Part shown: one piece after another, positions 1 to 9,416 of the stretch
How positions within the stretch are numbered: the stretch's first letter is position 1
Layout of the letters: every line of letters starts with the position of its first letter
Origin: Deltaproteobacteria bacterium
GTDB taxonomy: Bacteria > Desulfobacterota > Syntrophorhabdia > Syntrophorhabdales > Syntrophorhabdaceae
Direction: 5' to 3'
Assembly: GCA_022711595.1 (NCBI GenBank)
Contig: JAKLET010000017.1
Span: 1-64,000 of the forward strand
Length of the DNA: 64,000 nucleotides
The notes under the pieces: generated by a model
Seen by the model: the letters and a program-made list of their open reading frames with translations, nothing else
What the model was told of the DNA's origin: nothing
Databases searched by the model: none
Program-made: the position numbers and the translations under genes

Positions 1-13
1 ACGGAGGTCCTCT

Positions 14-1213
14 ATGGGTAAGAAAAAGTTTGAACGGACGAAACCACATGTGAACATAGGAACCATCGGACATATAGATCACGGGAAGACCACCCTGACG
101 AGCGCCATCACCAGGTGTCTTGCCCAGAAGGGTATGGCCGACTGGATCCCCTTCGACCAGATCGACAAGGCGCCCGAGGAGAAGGAGAGGGGCATCACCA
201 TCGCCACGGCGCACGTGGAGTACGAGACGGACAACCGCCACTACGCCCACGTGGACTGCCCGGGCCACGCCGACTACATCAAGAACATGATCACCGGCGC
301 GGCGCAGATGGACGGCGCCATCCTGGTCGTGGGAGCCAACGACGGCCCCATGCCCCAGACCCGTGAGCACATACTGCTCGCCCGTCAGGTCGGCGTGCCC
401 TGCATCGTCGTCTATCTGAACAAGACGGACATGGTCGACGACCCCGAACTGATCGAGCTCGTCGAGATGGAGCTCCGCGAGCTCCTCACCCAGTACGAGT
501 TCCCCGGCGACGACATCCCCATCATCAAGGGGAGCGCCCTCAAGGCCCTGGAGCACGGCTGCGGCGACCCCAACTGCCCGGACTGCAAGAGCATATACGA
601 GCTCATGGCGGCCGTCGATGCCTACATACCGGAACCGGCACGCGACACCGACAAGCCCTTCCTCATGCCCGTCGAGGACGTCTTCACCATCTCCGGCCGC
701 GGCACCGTCGTGACCGGCAGGATAGAGAGGGGCGTGGTGAAGCCCGGCGACGAGGTCGAGATCATCGGCTTCCGTCCCACGGCAAAGACCGTCACCACCT
801 CCGTGGAGATGTTCCGCAAGATCCTCGATTCCGGCATGGCGGGCGACAACGTCGGCCTCCTCCTGCGCGGCACCAAGAAGGACGAGGTGGAGCGCGGCCA
901 GGTCATAGCCAAGCCCGGTTCCATCACCCCCCATACGAAGTTCAAGGGCAAGGTGTACATCCTCAACAAGGAAGAGGGCGGGCGCCACACACCCTTCTTC
1001 TCCGGGTACCGTCCCCAGTTCTACCTGAGGACCACCGACGTGACCGGTGTGGCAAAACTGCCCGAGGGCGTGGAGATGGTCATGCCCGGCGACAGCGTGA
1101 CACTGTCCGTCGAGCTCGTCACCCCCATCGCACTGGAGACGGAACTCCGTTTCGCCATCCGTGAGGGCGGCAAGACAGTCGGTGCCGGCGTCGTCACCGA
1201 GATAATTGAATAA
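14..1213 (+). CDS. tuf: Elongation factor Tu
   Basis: GTPase that carries aminoacyl-tRNA to the ribosomal A site. 399 residues, close to family length. The G1 P-loop GHIDHGKT is at residues 19-26, DCPGH at 81-85 and NKTD at 136-139, followed by the two beta-barrel domains to a normal C-terminus. The start ATG lies six bases after GGAGGT. A short loop after residue 180 carries three cysteines (C183, C188, C191), a possible metal-site insert of a kind I recall from other deltaproteobacterial EF-Tu. After the first ~100 bases, third codon positions are almost all C or G, clearly more than in rpsJ next door. rpsJ follows after 12 bases, so it is probably the end of a str operon joined to the S10 operon. 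Confidence 0.98.
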   Translation: MGKKKFERTKPHVNIGTIGHIDHGKTTLTSAITRCLAQKGMADWIPFDQIDKAPEEKERGITIATAHVEYETDNRHYAHVDCPGHADYIKNMITGAAQMDGAILVVGANDGPMPQTREHILLARQVGVPCIVVYLNKTDMVDDPELIELVEMELRELLTQYEFPGDDIPIIKGSALKALEHGCGDPNCPDCKSIYELMAAVDAYIPEPARDTDKPFLMPVEDVFTISGRGTVVTGRIERGVVKPGDEVEIIGFRPTAKTVTTSVEMFRKILDSGMAGDNVGLLLRGTKKDEVERGQVIAKPGSITPHTKFKGKVYILNKEEGGRHTPFFSGYRPQFYLRTTDVTGVAKLPEGVEMVMPGDSVTLSVELVTPIALETELRFAIREGGKTVGAGVVTEIIE

Positions 1214-1225
1214 AGGGGAATTACA

Positions 1226-1531
1226 ATGCGGCAGAGAATCAGGATATGCCTGAAAGCATTTGATCACAGATTGCTTGATCAATCCGTGAAAGAGATTGTC
1301 GATGCGGCCAAAAAGACGGGTGCGCAAGTTATCGGACCGGTCCCGCTACCGACAAGGATACAGAAATTTACAGTCTTGAGATCGCCGCACATCGATAAGA
1401 AATCACGGGAACAGTTTGAGATCCGTACACATAAAAGATTAATGGACATCGTCGATCCCACACAGCAAACGGTTGATGCCCTGATGAAGCTCGAACTGGC
1501 GGCAGGTGTCGATGTGGAGATCAAATCTTAG
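1226..1531 (+). CDS. rpsJ: 30S ribosomal protein S10
   Basis: Small-subunit head protein and NusG/NusB partner in antitermination. 101 residues, full length, with the family's N-terminal [11 protein letters not shown] stretch and the [14 protein letters not shown] block. It opens the S10 operon directly after tuf. Its stop codon TAG overlaps the Shine-Dalgarno sequence of the next gene, which is rplD and not the expected rplC. Confidence 0.98.
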   Translation: MRQRIRICLKAFDHRLLDQSVKEIVDAAKKTGAQVIGPVPLPTRIQKFTVLRSPHIDKKSREQFEIRTHKRLMDIVDPTQQTVDALMKLELAAGVDVEIKS

Positions 1532-1540
1532 GAGCAGGTT

Positions 1541-2164
1541 ATGGCAGTTACAGACGTGTTGAACATACAGGGTGCAAAGGTTGGAGAAGTAGAATTAAAG
1601 GACGAGATCTTCAACTGCGAAGTGAAACAGCATCTCATACATGACGTAGTGAAGATGCAGCTCGCGAACCGCAGAAGGGGAACTGCCAAAACAAAGGGAC
1701 GGACGGAAGTTTCCGGCGGCGGCCGCAAGCCCTACAAGCAGAAAGGGACAGGCCAGGCACGGCGCGGGTCGTCACGGTCACCGGTCATGGTGGGCGGCGG
1801 CACCACGTTCGGGCCACAGCCGAGGGACTATTCATACTCTGTACCGAAAAAGGTCAGGAGAAGCGCGCTCAGGTCCGCACTTACGGTAAGGAACACCGCT
1901 TCAAACATGAAGGTCCTCGACAAGCTCGAACTGTCCGACATCAGTACAAAAACCTTTTTCGGCATTGTCAAGACATTGAGCCTGACCAAACCCCTTTTCA
2001 TCATCGACCAGAAGGATGAGACGGTGGAGAAATCGGCACGGAACATCCCCTACGTAAAGGTGTTGAGAGTGGAAGGGCTGAACGTTTACGACATAATCCG
2101 CCACGATCAGCTCATAATGACACTCGAAGCGCTGAAGAAAGTTGAAGAGGTGCTGGCATCATGA
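1541..2164 (+). CDS. rplD: 50S ribosomal protein L4
   Basis: Large-subunit assembly protein lining the exit tunnel. In E. coli L4 also represses its own operon. 207 residues, usual length, with the tunnel-loop signature [17 protein letters not shown] at about residues 62-78. A good ribosome-binding site (TAGGAG) overlaps the rpsJ stop, and the 3' end overlaps rplW by four bases (ATGA). In nearly all bacteria rplC lies directly before this gene; here it is missing. Confidence 0.97.
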   Translation: MAVTDVLNIQGAKVGEVELKDEIFNCEVKQHLIHDVVKMQLANRRRGTAKTKGRTEVSGGGRKPYKQKGTGQARRGSSRSPVMVGGGTTFGPQPRDYSYSVPKKVRRSALRSALTVRNTASNMKVLDKLELSDISTKTFFGIVKTLSLTKPLFIIDQKDETVEKSARNIPYVKVLRVEGLNVYDIIRHDQLIMTLEALKKVEEVLAS

Positions 2165-2448
2165 ACGAATATGACATCATCCTGAGGCCCATCATAACAG
2201 AGAAAAGCACGCTCCTCAAGGAAGTTGGGAACCAGTATATCTTCGAGGTACAAAGGAGCGCAAACAAGATAGAGATAAAAAAGGCGATCGAGAAGCTCTT
2301 CAAGGTCAAGGTACTTGATGTCCATGTATCCAACATGGAAGGAAAGAAAAAACGGCTGGGACGCTTCGCGGGAAAACGGTCAGACTGGAAAAAGGCCATC
2401 GTCAAGCTCGGTCCGAAAGATAAAATCACGATTTTTGAGGGTGCGTAA
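2161..2448 (+). CDS. rplW: 50S ribosomal protein L23
   Basis: Protein at the tunnel exit that docks trigger factor and SRP. 95 residues, with the typical [11 protein letters not shown] start and a [12 protein letters not shown] helix. It overlaps rplD by four bases and rplB by one, so the three are translationally coupled. Confidence 0.97.
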   Translation: MNEYDIILRPIITEKSTLLKEVGNQYIFEVQRSANKIEIKKAIEKLFKVKVLDVHVSNMEGKKKRLGRFAGKRSDWKKAIVKLGPKDKITIFEGA

Positions 2449-3275
2449 TGGGCGTGAAAGAATATAAGCCAACATCCGCCGGCAGGCGTTTCATGAGCGG
2501 TCTTACCTTCGACGAGATAACGAAGGACAAACCGGAAAAATCCCTGCTGAAGTCAGTAAAGAAGACAGGCGGAAGGAACCACAGCGGAAAGATAACCACC
2601 AGGCACATCGGAGGCGGGCACAAGAGGCGCCTTCGTGTCATCGATTTCAAGCGCGACAAGTTCGAGATCCCCGGAAAGGTTGCAGGGATAGAATATGACC
2701 CCAACCGTTCGGCGAACATCGCCCTTATTCATTATGCGGATGGTGAGAAACGTTATATCATCGCTCCTCTCGGCGTCAAGGCCGGAGATACGGTGGTTTC
2801 AAGCATGAAACCGGATACGGAAATAAAGGAAGGCAACGCCCTTCCCTTGAAATATATCCCGCTGGGAACCTTTGTCCACAATATCGAGATGAAACCCGGC
2901 AAGGGCGGGCAGCTTGCAAGGAGCGCGGGAAACTATGCCCAGATCGTGGCAAAAGAAGGGCAGTACGGTCATCTGAGACTTCCTTCGGGCGGCGTAAGGC
3001 TCGTGAACCTGACCTGTATGGCAACGATCGGTCAGGTCGGCAATATCGATCACGAGAACATCACCGTCGGCAAGGCGGGAAAGCCAAGATGGCTCGGCGT
3101 GAGGCCGACGGTTCGAGGCACCGCCATGAACCCCGTCGATCACCCTCTGGGTGGCGGTGAAGGAAGATCGAAAGGCGGCAGGCATCCTTGCTCCCCCTGG
3201 GGACAGCTGGCCAAGGGCAAAAAGACCCGGAAGAACAAACGTACAGACAAGTTCATCATCAAACTCAGAGGTTAG
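2448..3275 (+). CDS. rplB: 50S ribosomal protein L2
   Basis: Core large-subunit protein near the peptidyl-transferase centre. 275 residues, full length. The conserved GGGHKRRLR block is in the N-terminal part and the [20 protein letters not shown] block, which carries the peptidyl-transferase-proximal histidine, is near residues 224-243. The start overlaps the rplW stop (TAATG). Confidence 0.98.
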   Translation: MGVKEYKPTSAGRRFMSGLTFDEITKDKPEKSLLKSVKKTGGRNHSGKITTRHIGGGHKRRLRVIDFKRDKFEIPGKVAGIEYDPNRSANIALIHYADGEKRYIIAPLGVKAGDTVVSSMKPDTEIKEGNALPLKYIPLGTFVHNIEMKPGKGGQLARSAGNYAQIVAKEGQYGHLRLPSGGVRLVNLTCMATIGQVGNIDHENITVGKAGKPRWLGVRPTVRGTAMNPVDHPLGGGEGRSKGGRHPCSPWGQLAKGKKTRKNKRTDKFIIKLRG

Positions 3276-3284
3276 GAGGTTTTC

Positions 3285-3575
3285 GTGGCACGTTCTCTTA
3301 AGAAAGGGCCATTTTTAGAGGAAAAGTTAGCAAAGAAGGTCGATGAGGCCAAAGAGATCAAGGGCTCAAAGGTCATAAAGACCTGGTCACGCCGTTCGAC
3401 GATCACCCCTGATTTTATAGGACTCACCTTCGCAGTCCATAACGGGAAGAAATTCATACCTGTTTTCGTGACGGAAGAAATGGTCGGCCATAAGCTCGGT
3501 GAGTTTTCCCCGACAAGGACTTTCCACAGTCATTCAGGCGACAGAAAATCGAAAGTGGCAAAGAAAAAGGATTAA
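3285..3575 (+). CDS. rpsS: 30S ribosomal protein S19
   Basis: Head protein of the small subunit contacting S13. 96 residues beginning ARSLKKGPF, as in the family, and ending in a basic tail. The start codon is GTG, preceded by TTAGGAGG. The gap to rplB is nine bases and to rplV five. Confidence 0.97.
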   Translation: MARSLKKGPFLEEKLAKKVDEAKEIKGSKVIKTWSRRSTITPDFIGLTFAVHNGKKFIPVFVTEEMVGHKLGEFSPTRTFHSHSGDRKSKVAKKKD

Positions 3576-3580
3576 TAATT

Positions 3581-3913
3581 ATGGAAATCAAGGCCAGAAC
3601 CCGAATGATACGTATATCCCCGCGTAAGGTGCGGCTCGTTGCCGACCTTATAAGGGAAAAGAACGTCAACGACGCCTCGGGGCTTTTGACTTATATGCCG
3701 CAGAAAGGCGCCTTTATTCTGAAGAAGCTCCTTGACAGCGCAATAGCCAATGCCAGGCAGAAAAAATATGTCGACATAGACAACCTGTACATCAAGACGG
3801 TCATGGTTGACGGCGGCCCGGTCATGAAACGTTTCATGCCCAGGGCAATGGGGCGCGCGACAAAGATACGCAAGAGAATGAGCCATATAACGCTCATCTT
3901 AGATGAAGCATAA
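3581..3913 (+). CDS. rplV: 50S ribosomal protein L22
   Basis: Exit-tunnel protein whose long beta-hairpin reaches the tunnel constriction. 110 residues. The RISPRKVRLVADLIR helix near the start and the RAMGRATKIRKRMSH hairpin near residues 87-101 are both present. Confidence 0.97.
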   Translation: MEIKARTRMIRISPRKVRLVADLIREKNVNDASGLLTYMPQKGAFILKKLLDSAIANARQKKYVDIDNLYIKTVMVDGGPVMKRFMPRAMGRATKIRKRMSHITLILDEA

Positions 3914-3926
3914 ACTCGGAGGTTAA

Positions 3927-4571
3927 ATGGGTCAGAAGACAAACCCAACAGGTTTCAGGCTCGGGGTCATCAAGACCTGGGATTCGAAGTGGTTCGCGGC
4001 ACGCAACTATGCCAAGTTCCTCCACGAGGACCTGGTCATAAAGCGCTTTCTTAAGAAAAAACTGTACCAGGCCGGTATATCAAAGATCGAGATAGAGCGT
4101 GCTGCCAATAAAGACAAACGCGCAAAGATAAACATACACACATCAAGGCCCGGTCTCGTGATCGGACGCAAGGGCGCCGAGGTGGAGAACCTGAAAAGGG
4201 AACTGCAGCGGATCACCGATAAAGAGGTGATACTTAACATCACGGAAGTGAAAAGGCCCGAAACGGACGCGCAGCTTGTTGCCGAGAACGTGGCGTTACA
4301 GATCGAGCGCAGGGTTTCATTCAGACGGGCCATGAAAAAGAACGTGCAGCAGGCATTGAAATTCGGTGCCAAAGGGATCAAGGCCATGTGCGCCGGCAGG
4401 CTCGCGGGAGCGGAAATGGCAAGGACTGAATGGTATCGTGAAGGCAGGGTACCCCTGCAAACCATCCGTGCAGACATAGACTACGGATACGCCGTTGCTT
4501 CCACAAAATACGGCGTAATCGGTGTAAAGGTCTGGATATTTAAAGGAGAAGTATTTCAGGAGGCTCGGTAA
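3927..4571 (+). CDS. rpsC: 30S ribosomal protein S3
   Basis: Small-subunit head protein at the mRNA entry channel. 214 residues. It opens with [13 protein letters not shown] and has the KH-domain GxxG loop within [14 protein letters not shown] (about residues 73-86). The C-terminal domain holds the [13 protein letters not shown] block. The stop overlaps the rplP start by one base. Confidence 0.97.
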   Translation: MGQKTNPTGFRLGVIKTWDSKWFAARNYAKFLHEDLVIKRFLKKKLYQAGISKIEIERAANKDKRAKINIHTSRPGLVIGRKGAEVENLKRELQRITDKEVILNITEVKRPETDAQLVAENVALQIERRVSFRRAMKKNVQQALKFGAKGIKAMCAGRLAGAEMARTEWYREGRVPLQTIRADIDYGYAVASTKYGVIGVKVWIFKGEVFQEAR

Positions 4572-4984
4572 TGCTTGCACCAAAGAGGGTAAGATATAGA
4601 AAACAGCAGAAAGGCACCCTGAAGGGTGTTGCGCATCGCGGAAATGTGGTCAGTTTCGGCGACTTCGGGCTTCAGGCCACGGAGGGCGGATGGATAACAT
4701 CCCGCCAGATTGAAGCGGCCCGTATCGCCCTTACAAGATATGTCAAAAGAACAGGAAAGGTCTGGATCAGGATATTCCCCGATAAACCCATAACGAAGAA
4801 GCCTGCCGAGACCAGGATGGGAAAGGGAAAAGGGCCGAGCGAAGGATGGGTGGCCGTAGTGAAACCCGGCAGGGTCCTCTATGAGATCACCGGCGTTCCC
4901 GAAGACAAGGCGCGCGAGGCGCTGAGGATCGCTTCCTTCAAACTTCCCATCGGCACCAAGTTTATCGCGAGAAGTGAGGAATAA
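4571..4984 (+). CDS. rplP: 50S ribosomal protein L16
   Basis: Protein near the A-site tRNA elbow on the large subunit. 137 residues, starting [15 protein letters not shown], with the [19 protein letters not shown] block around residues 82-100. It is coupled to rpsC and rpmC by one-base overlaps at both ends. Confidence 0.97.
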   Translation: MLAPKRVRYRKQQKGTLKGVAHRGNVVSFGDFGLQATEGGWITSRQIEAARIALTRYVKRTGKVWIRIFPDKPITKKPAETRMGKGKGPSEGWVAVVKPGRVLYEITGVPEDKAREALRIASFKLPIGTKFIARSEE

Positions 4985-5178
4985 TGAAAGCGAGAGACCT
5001 GAAGGAACTAACGAGAGAAGAACTGCTGAAAAAGGAAAAAGATCTCAAGGAAGAGCTGTTCAATCTAAGATTCCAGCATTCAACGGGACAGCTTGAGAAT
5101 ACGGCACGCATGGTCCTGTTGAAAAAAGACATCGCCAGGGTAGAAACCTTCCTGAGTGAAAAGGAATTAAAGGCTTAA
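4984..5178 (+). CDS. rpmC: 50S ribosomal protein L29
   Basis: Small two-helix protein beside L23 at the exit site. 64 residues, with the [19 protein letters not shown] core that defines the family. It starts on the rplP stop codon (TAATG). Confidence 0.97.
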   Translation: MKARDLKELTREELLKKEKDLKEELFNLRFQHSTGQLENTARMVLLKKDIARVETFLSEKELKA

Positions 5179-5188
5179 AGAGGTTCCC

Positions 5189-5497
5189 ATGGAAGCTAAA
5201 CGCGAAATAAACAAGCGAAAGATGGTCGGTAGGGTCATCAAGGACAAGATGGACAAGACGGTTGTGGTCGAGGTCGAGAAGTTCCTCAAGCACCCGAAGT
5301 ATCACAAATTCATCAAGAGGAAACTGCGGTACAAAGCGCACGACGAGAACAATTCAAGCAAAGCTGGCGACAGGGTATTGATCGTCGAGGCACGGCCTCT
5401 CAGCAAGGACAAACGCTGGCTGGTGAAAGAGATCGTCCGACACGAAGAGCTCTTCCAGGTCAAGAACGAGGTGGCAAATGATTCAGGAGAGATCTAA
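5189..5497 (+). CDS. rpsQ: 30S ribosomal protein S17
   Basis: OB-fold protein binding 16S rRNA early in assembly. 102 residues, with [19 protein letters not shown] near the start and a [20 protein letters not shown] block. A C-terminal tail of about 15 residues beyond the usual end overlaps the first 20 bases of rplN, so the two are probably translationally coupled. Confidence 0.96.
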   Translation: MEAKREINKRKMVGRVIKDKMDKTVVVEVEKFLKHPKYHKFIKRKLRYKAHDENNSSKAGDRVLIVEARPLSKDKRWLVKEIVRHEELFQVKNEVANDSGEI

Positions 5498-5846
5498 GCT
5501 CGAAGTGGCCGACAATTCCGGCGCGAAGAAACTGGGATGCATCAAGGTGCTTGGTGGATCACGAAAACGCTACGGAACGGTGGGAGATATCATTGTGGCT
5601 TCCGTTAAAGAGGTGATCCCCAATTCGAAGGTGAAAAAAGGCGAGGTGGTAAAGGCCGTTATCGTCAGGACGAAAAAGGAGATCAGAAGGGTCGACGGTT
5701 CCTACGTGAAGTTCGATGAGAACTCGGCCGTGATTATAAACCAGTATAATGAGCCGGTAGGCACGCGCATCTTCGGGCCTGTCGCCAGGGAGCTGAGGGC
5801 GAAGAAGTTCATGAAGATCGTGTCGCTTGCGCCCGAGGTTGTGTGA
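5478..5846 (+). CDS. rplN: 50S ribosomal protein L14
   Basis: Intersubunit-bridge protein and the target of the silencing factor RsfS, whose gene is at 42717. 122 residues with [18 protein letters not shown] at the N-terminus and [13 protein letters not shown] near the end. The start lies inside the end of rpsQ. Confidence 0.97.
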   Translation: MIQERSKLEVADNSGAKKLGCIKVLGGSRKRYGTVGDIIVASVKEVIPNSKVKKGEVVKAVIVRTKKEIRRVDGSYVKFDENSAVIINQYNEPVGTRIFGPVARELRAKKFMKIVSLAPEVV

Positions 5847-5853
5847 GGTAGAA

Positions 5854-6177
5854 ATGGAAAAGCTTTATCACGTCAAGAAAAATGACCTTGTGATGGTGAC
5901 GGTCGGGAAAGACAAGGGAAAGACCGGAAAGGTCCTCAGGATCAACAGAAAAAAGGACAGATTGATCGTCGAGAAAGTGAACATGGTGAAGAAGCACATG
6001 AAGCCAAGCCAGAAGGCAAAGGGCGGCATCATGGAGAAAGAGAGCTCCATTCACGTCTCGAACGTCATGATATATTGCGAAAAGTGCACGAAACCCGTCA
6101 GGACCGGCACGAAGATCCTTGAAGACGGAAAGAAGGTCCGTTTCTGTAAAAAGTGTCAAGAGGTCATTGATAAGTGA
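5854..6177 (+). CDS. rplX: 50S ribosomal protein L24
   Basis: Assembly initiator binding 23S rRNA domain I. 107 residues from the ATG at 5854, chosen because GAGGT lies just upstream and the KOW motif ([14 protein letters not shown]) then falls at the usual place. An in-frame ATG 27 bases upstream overlaps rplN and is less likely. The C-terminal part holds two CxxC pairs (CEKC and CKKC), so this is a zinc-binding form. Confidence 0.96.
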   Translation: MEKLYHVKKNDLVMVTVGKDKGKTGKVLRINRKKDRLIVEKVNMVKKHMKPSQKAKGGIMEKESSIHVSNVMIYCEKCTKPVRTGTKILEDGKKVRFCKKCQEVIDK

Positions 6178-6191
6178 GCGGGAGGCAGTCG

Positions 6192-6734
6192 TTGAAAACA
6201 TCCTATTTTGAGTTCTACGAAAAAGAAGCGAAACCGGCGCTGATGAGGCGGTTTCAATATAAAAACATCATGGAAGTGCCAAAGATCGTGAAGATCACCG
6301 TGAACATCGGTCTTGGCGAAGCCCTGCAGAACATCAAGGCTCTCGATGCGGCCAGCAACGATGTCAAGCTGATCACCGGCCAGAAACCGGTTATCACCAA
6401 GGCAAAGAAATCCATCGCCTCATTCAAGCTCCGCGAGGGGATGTCCGTGGGGTGCATGGTCACATTGAGAAGAGAGAGGATGTACGAATTTTACCGCAAG
6501 CTTGTGACGGTCGTACTTCCCAGGGTCAGGGACTTCAAGGGGGTTTCCCCGAAATCCTTCGACGGACGCGGGAATTACACCCTTGGGCTGAAGGAACAGA
6601 TTCTTTTTCCCGAGATCGATTACGACAAGATCGACAAGACCAGGGGCATGAACATAACGATCACGACAACGGCAAAGACGGATGAAGAAGGCCATGAGCT
6701 CTTAAAGCTCATGGGCATGCCTTTCAGGAGTTGA
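6192..6734 (+). CDS. rplE: 50S ribosomal protein L5
   Basis: Binds 5S rRNA in the central protuberance. The TTG at 6192 is chosen because GGAGG lies six bases upstream and it gives the usual 180-residue length. An upstream GTG at 6174 overlaps rplX and has no comparable site. Family blocks [14 protein letters not shown] and the [15 protein letters not shown] block near the C-terminus are present. Confidence 0.95.
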   Translation: MKTSYFEFYEKEAKPALMRRFQYKNIMEVPKIVKITVNIGLGEALQNIKALDAASNDVKLITGQKPVITKAKKSIASFKLREGMSVGCMVTLRRERMYEFYRKLVTVVLPRVRDFKGVSPKSFDGRGNYTLGLKEQILFPEIDYDKIDKTRGMNITITTTAKTDEEGHELLKLMGMPFRS

Positions 6735-6746
6735 CGGAGGAGTTTA

Positions 6747-6932
6747 ATGGCAAGGAAAGCAATGATAGAAAAGACGAAGAGGGCGCCCAAATACAAGGTG
6801 CGTGTTCGCAACAGGTGCGCCGTATGCGGCAGGCCCCGGGCTTTTATCAGAAAGTTCCAGATGTGCAGGGTATGTTTCAGGTCCTATTCCCTGAGGGGCG
6901 AGATCCCCGGTGTTTTAAAATCAAGCTGGTGA
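6747..6932 (+). CDS. rpsN: 30S ribosomal protein S14, zinc type
   Basis: Small-subunit head protein. The 61-residue length and the two CxxC pairs (CAVC and CRVC) mark the short zinc-ribbon form (type Z) rather than the 101-residue zinc-free form. It ends in LKSSW, as usual. GGAGG lies upstream. Confidence 0.97.
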   Translation: MARKAMIEKTKRAPKYKVRVRNRCAVCGRPRAFIRKFQMCRVCFRSYSLRGEIPGVLKSSW

Positions 6933-6941
6933 GGTGGCAAG

Positions 6942-7343
6942 ATGGGTATGGTTGATCCAATAGCAGACATGATGACGAGGATCCGCAACGCCATCACGGC
7001 GCGTCACGAGACGGTGGACATCCCTTATTCGAATATGAAATTCTCCATATCGAAGATCCTTAAGGAAGAAGGGTATGTCAGGAATTACAAGACCTTTGTC
7101 GATGAGACAAGGAAGAAGTTCCTCAAGGTCTATATCAGCTACGATGAGAACAGCAAGAGCGTTATCACCGGCCTCAAGACTATCAGCAAGCCGGGAAAGA
7201 GGGTATACGCCAAGGTTGCCGATATGCCGAAGCTCAGGTCAAGGATCGGCATCGTTGTCATTTCCACATCGAAAGGTCTCATGACTGACAGGAACGCGAT
7301 CAAGAACAAGGTTGGAGGCGAACCCCTCCTCATGGTCTGGTGA
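6942..7343 (+). CDS. rpsH: 30S ribosomal protein S8
   Basis: Primary 16S binder, and in E. coli the repressor of the spc operon. 133 residues, with DPIADMMTRIRNA at the start and GIVVISTSKGLMTD near the C-terminus. A second in-frame ATG lies two codons downstream and could be the true start. Confidence 0.97.
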   Translation: MGMVDPIADMMTRIRNAITARHETVDIPYSNMKFSISKILKEEGYVRNYKTFVDETRKKFLKVYISYDENSKSVITGLKTISKPGKRVYAKVADMPKLRSRIGIVVISTSKGLMTDRNAIKNKVGGEPLLMVW

Positions 7344-7352
7344 GGTGTACAT

Positions 7353-7889
7353 ATGTCGAGGATAGGGAAAAAACCCATTATATTACCCCAGGGCACGAAA
7401 CTGGAACTCAAAGAAGGCACGGTCTTCGTGACCGGTCCCAAGGGTTCCCTCAATAGACCCTTTCTGCCGGGGCTCAGGCTCAACATTGACGGTACGACGG
7501 TCACGGTCGAGCGCACGAGTGAAGAAAAGACGATCAGGGGTTATCATGGACTGATGAGGACCCTCATAGCCAACATGGTTGACGGCGTCTCGCAAGGTTT
7601 TGAAAAGAAGCTTGAGATCGCCGGCATCGGTTACCGTGCGGAACTTCAGGGCGGGAACTTCGTTTTTTACCTTGGTTATTCGCATCCCATCACGTTCACG
7701 CTCCCGCAGGGCATCACCGGCCAGGTGGAGAAGCAGACGCAGTTGTCCGTCCAGGGCATTGACAAGGAGCTCGTTGGTCAGGTTGCAGCCAAGATACGCG
7801 CGCTGAGAAAACCCGATGTCTACAAGAACAAAGGTATAAGATATGCGAATGAGGTCCTGAGAAAGAAAGCAGGCAAAAGCGGGAAATAA
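7353..7889 (+). CDS. rplF: 50S ribosomal protein L6
   Basis: Two-lobed protein near the sarcin-ricin loop. 178 residues starting MSRIGKKPI, with the C-terminal KIRALRKPDVYKNKGIRYA block that binds 23S rRNA. It is ten bases after rpsH. Confidence 0.97.
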   Translation: MSRIGKKPIILPQGTKLELKEGTVFVTGPKGSLNRPFLPGLRLNIDGTTVTVERTSEEKTIRGYHGLMRTLIANMVDGVSQGFEKKLEIAGIGYRAELQGGNFVFYLGYSHPITFTLPQGITGQVEKQTQLSVQGIDKELVGQVAAKIRALRKPDVYKNKGIRYANEVLRKKAGKSGK

Positions 7890-7900
7890 GGAGTAGCGGT

Positions 7901-8266
7901 ATGCAGAGAAAGGACAAAGTAGAGGCCCGCGAGAGACGCAAGCGGAGAATAAGGAAGAAGATCCAGGGTACAAAGACCAAGCCGAGGCTCACGGTCTTCA
8001 AAAGCATCAAACAGATTTACGCGCAGCTTGTTGATGATTCTGAGCAGCGGGTCCTTACAGGGATCTCATCGCTCAATAAGGAGATACTTGCCGGGTTGAA
8101 GAGCGGCGGGAACAGCGAAGCCGCCAAAAAGGTCGGTGAAGCGATCGGAAAAAAAGCCCTTGGGCTTGGTATTGCAGAAGTGGTCTTCGACCGCAACGGT
8201 TTCAAGTACCACGGAAGGATCAAGGCGCTTGCCGACGGGGCACGTGAGGCCGGGCTAAAATTTTAA
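7901..8266 (+). CDS. rplR: 50S ribosomal protein L18
   Basis: Carries 5S rRNA onto the large subunit with L5. 121 residues with a basic N-terminal arm, RLTVFKSIKQIYAQLVDD, and the C-terminal FDRNGFKYHGRIKALADGAR block. Confidence 0.97.
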   Translation: MQRKDKVEARERRKRRIRKKIQGTKTKPRLTVFKSIKQIYAQLVDDSEQRVLTGISSLNKEILAGLKSGGNSEAAKKVGEAIGKKALGLGIAEVVFDRNGFKYHGRIKALADGAREAGLKF

Positions 8267-8278
8267 CGGGAGGTTGTG

Positions 8279-8785
8279 TTGGTTGAAAGAAAGCGAATAG
8301 ACGCAGGCGATCTCGAATTGCAGGACAGGCTTGTCTACATCAACCGTGTCGCTAAGGTCGTCAAGGGTGGCCGGAGGTTCTCTTTCAGCGCCATCGTTGT
8401 CGTCGGCGACGGTAATGGCAAGGTCGGCTTCGGACTTGGTAAAGCCAACGAAGTGCCCGATGCAATACGAAAAGCCGTTGAAAGGGCCAAAAAAAGCCTC
8501 ATAGAGGTTCCCGTAAATAAAGGTACCATCCCTCATGAGATAATGGCGAAGTTCGGCACGAGCCAGGTATACATGAAACCGGCACGCGAAGGCACAGGCG
8601 TTATCGCCGGCCGCGCAGTCCGCGCCGTTGTCGAGGTCGCGGGAATTACGAATATTCTCACGAAATGTTACGGTTCCCGGAACTATCACAACGTGGTGAA
8701 GGCAACCATCAGGGGTCTCTCGCAGCTTAAATCGCCGGATGTGGCGTTGAGGCAGAGGGGCAAATTAAAAGGTGAGGAGGGTTGA
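8279..8785 (+). CDS. rpsE: 30S ribosomal protein S5
   Basis: Decoding-accuracy and mRNA-helicase-region protein. The start is uncertain. GTG at 8276 is two bases from GGGAGG, whereas the TTG at 8279 is five bases away and fits better, so it is used here (168 residues). The N-terminal double-stranded-RNA-binding fold ([16 protein letters not shown]) and the C-terminal block with [12 protein letters not shown] are clear. Confidence 0.95.
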   Translation: MVERKRIDAGDLELQDRLVYINRVAKVVKGGRRFSFSAIVVVGDGNGKVGFGLGKANEVPDAIRKAVERAKKSLIEVPVNKGTIPHEIMAKFGTSQVYMKPAREGTGVIAGRAVRAVVEVAGITNILTKCYGSRNYHNVVKATIRGLSQLKSPDVALRQRGKLKGEEG

Positions 8786-8786
8786 G

Positions 8787-8972
8787 ATGGGCCACCTCAA
8801 AATAAAATGGACAAAGAGTTTCATCGGGTGCCCGGAAGACCAGAGGGCAACGGTCAGAAGTCTCGGTTTCAAAAGGCTCAATCAGGAAAAGACCGTAAAG
8901 AACACGCCGGAGATCAGGGGCATGGTAAAAAAGGTGATACACCTTGTTACAGTACTGGAGGATGCTCGGTAA
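8787..8972 (+). CDS. rpmD: 50S ribosomal protein L30
   Basis: Small large-subunit protein. 61 residues from the ATG one base after the rpsE stop, with WTKSFIGCPEDQRATVRSLG matching the L30 core. The ribosome-binding site GAGGAGG lies inside the end of rpsE. An in-frame upstream ATG at 8772 lies wholly inside rpsE and is not needed. Confidence 0.96.
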   Translation: MGHLKIKWTKSFIGCPEDQRATVRSLGFKRLNQEKTVKNTPEIRGMVKKVIHLVTVLEDAR

Positions 8973-9416
8973 ATGAAACTATCAGACCTAAAATCAATCC
9001 CTGGATCGAGAAAGGGCCGTAAGCGCGTTGGCCGCGGTACCGGTTCGGGCCTCGGAACGACGGCCGGTTATGGGAATAAAGGACAGCGCTCAACGAGCGG
9101 CGGAACGAAGGGAAAGAGCTTTGAGGGCGGTCAGCTGCCCCTCACGAGAAGGATCCCCAAGAGGGGTTTCAAGAACCCTTTCCGCAAGGAGTACGCAGTC
9201 ATCAATGTTGGCGACCTCGCAGTCTTCAAAGGCAAGGAGAAGATCGGCATCGAGGACATATTGAGGGCCGGATTCATAAAAAAGATGAAAGACGGCATCA
9301 AACTCCTCTCTGTCGGAGACATTGATTTTTCCATCAAGATATCGGTCCACAAGGCATCACAGAAGGCCATCGAGAAGATACAGGCCAAAGGTGGTGAAGT
9401 GGAGGTACTCGTCTGA
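8973..9416 (+). CDS. rplO: 50S ribosomal protein L15
   Basis: Late-assembly large-subunit protein. 147 residues, with the glycine-rich GRGTGSGLGTTAGYGNKGQR block that winds through rRNA. It starts directly on the base after the rpmD stop, and its own stop overlaps secY by one base. Confidence 0.97.
   Translation: MKLSDLKSIPGSRKGRKRVGRGTGSGLGTTAGYGNKGQRSTSGGTKGKSFEGGQLPLTRRIPKRGFKNPFRKEYAVINVGDLAVFKGKEKIGIEDILRAGFIKKMKDGIKLLSVGDIDFSIKISVHKASQKAIEKIQAKGGEVEVLV

Noticed and set aside
1531-1541. A hidden or broken rplC between rpsJ and rplD
   Set aside because: Only nine bases separate the two genes, so there is no room for even a remnant.
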